From Siphonodentalium dalli (lineage: Eukaryota > Mollusca > Scaphopoda > Gadilida > Siphonodentaliidae), in assembly GCA_032622095.1 (NCBI GenBank), contig CP136061.1, positions 192,826,369 through 192,890,368 on the forward strand: a stretch of 64,000 nt of DNA, given 5' to 3'. Positions 62,826 to 64,000 of the stretch are shown in pieces; positions within the stretch are counted from its first letter, which is position 1, and each line of letters begins with the position of its first letter. The notes under the pieces were generated by a model. The model was not told the origin of the DNA and made no database searches. It was given only the letters and a program-made list of their open reading frames with translations. The translations under genes and the position numbers were made by a program.

Positions 62826-64000
62826 TTTTATGTGTACCCATGCCATGTATGGTACACATAATGCCAACATCTGGATCAACCATCCATTGTTTGTTCGTCC
62901 ATCCATCTGTCTAGCCATCTGTCTGTCTGTCCATCTAGCAGTTCGTCCGTCCATCTGTCTGTAGACACTTGTTATCTTACACGATTATTCAAGTATTTTT
63001 TATCCGATCCTGTTCACATTTAATGTGCATGTTTATGATGACACACCCCTCACTTGTATAGTTTTTGGTATCGATCGGTTTATCAGTTTAGAAATGATTT
63101 GCACTTTCCATCCAAACATGGTCATGTTCTATCCGATGCCAGAACTCAATTATTTTCTGTCTGATTTTGTTCATATTTTATATGCAGGTTTATGATGACA
63201 AATGCCTCACCTGTATAGTTTTTGGTATCATTTGGTTGATTGGTTTAGAAATAATTAACCCTTTCACACAGATTCAATAAGTCAAATACTTTTCTTCTGA
63301 TATACCTGATATTTCTTTCCTAGCTTTTCCTTAGCAAACTCGTCATCTGTATGGATTTTGGTTTTGATTAATTAACCCTTATACTCTTGAAGCAGGGTTA
63401 TAAATGGACACTTTATTTGATAGCTTTATGCCATTAATCAGGTGTGATGTCCTGTTATATGAAGATTTTATTGCAATAGTTGCATGTAATATAATAATAT
63501 CAATAAATTATAATGTAAACATCCAATATCCAGAGTATATGAGAGTATATTTTATACATGTTGTCATTCCACATGAAATATGTTATTAAATGAGTAATGA
63601 CAGCTGGCCAGTGGTTAGATGAAGACAGATAAACAGCACTGGTGCCTGGCTAATTGTTTATCATATATGTCAAATTTGATAAATGGCATGAGACTCTTGT
63701 TTCATGTATTCTCTTGAAATTCCATTACATGGTGTCTGATAAGGGACCCCTCACCTATATATCATCAGCTTAGAAAATAATTAACCCTTTCCTCATATCT
63801 CTTATATAGGGTTATCTTTGCACACTGTTCACTTCTATTGATTTTGGTATTGATTGATTGATTTTTGAAAAATATATTTACACTTTCAGATACATGCTTT
63901 CAATATTAAATTAAAATAATATATATTTTGTAGCCCATATGATTCATCTATGCAATGGGTAACAGGCAGATAAATCTACATGACTTGTTTGAATTGTGCA
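62826..64000. repeat. Dispersed repeat, second copy (cut by the window edge)
   Basis: Same order of blocks as 32277-33350: a TGTACCCATGCCATGTATGG-type hairpin start, GTCT/CATC microsatellite, GATTTTATTGCAATAGTT, CACCTATATA and ACAGGCAGATAAAT. It lies in the intron after the last Scm exon seen. The open frame at 63404-63589 is repeat sequence. Confidence 0.75.

Overview
This is animal (metazoan) nuclear DNA: AT-rich, intron-rich and packed with transposable elements. Neither an organelle nor a prokaryote fits. Two conserved protein genes can be assembled exon by exon. Both are cut by a window edge at their 3' ends. The dispersed-repeat style (abundant TTAA-flanked hairpin MITEs, hAT and Harbinger MITEs, repeats carrying a 'GAGTTATGGCCCTTTT'-like phrase) suggests a marine invertebrate, perhaps a mollusc or other lophotrochozoan. 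The species cannot be fixed from the sequence.

Left part (1-22587, minus strand): the 5' part of LAS1L/Las1, the HEPN-family pre-rRNA ITS2 endoribonuclease that works with the NOL9/Grc3 kinase. Six coding exons (22587-22541, 18176-18084, 6146-6003, 4604-4535, 2238-2128, 1685-1578) join in frame to 191 residues, including the catalytic Arg-x4-His motif. The remaining exons lie left of position 1. Its introns hold most of the left-hand repeats: a 153-bp-class tandem array (8.7-9.96 kb), a TTAA-bounded A-B-B-A block (10.95-15.9 kb), a hAT MITE with a perfect 8-bp target duplication (16.99-17.88 kb), a field of short palindromes (19.04-19.35 kb), and a 60-bp tandem array split by a Harbinger-type MITE (20.44-21.94 kb).

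Middle (22588-34950): the interval between the divergently transcribed LAS1L (-) and Scm (+). It holds a hairpin plus a second Harbinger-type MITE (24.1-25.2 kb), a very large inverted repeat of about 6.3 kb (25.49-31.80 kb) with an unidentified diverged core, and one copy of a repeat seen again at the right edge of the window.

Right part (34951-64000, plus strand): the Polycomb-group gene Scm (SCMH1/SCML2 family). Eight coding exons encode two MBT repeats, a Pro/Ser/Thr linker and the SLED domain (445 residues so far). The C-terminal SPM/SAM domain must lie beyond the right edge. Its introns contain a Tigger/pogo remnant nested in other repeats (36.15-38.03 kb), two large elements with long inverted termini (38.6-43.3 and 52.0-59.0 kb), a second hAT MITE with a perfect target duplication (59.27-59.85 kb) and at least five TTAA MITEs.

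Both gene models rest on unbroken reading phase across every GT-AG junction and on recognisable family signatures. Most other open reading frames in the window are short, lie inside repeats and are not genes. No rRNA, tRNA, CRISPR or prokaryotic feature was seen.
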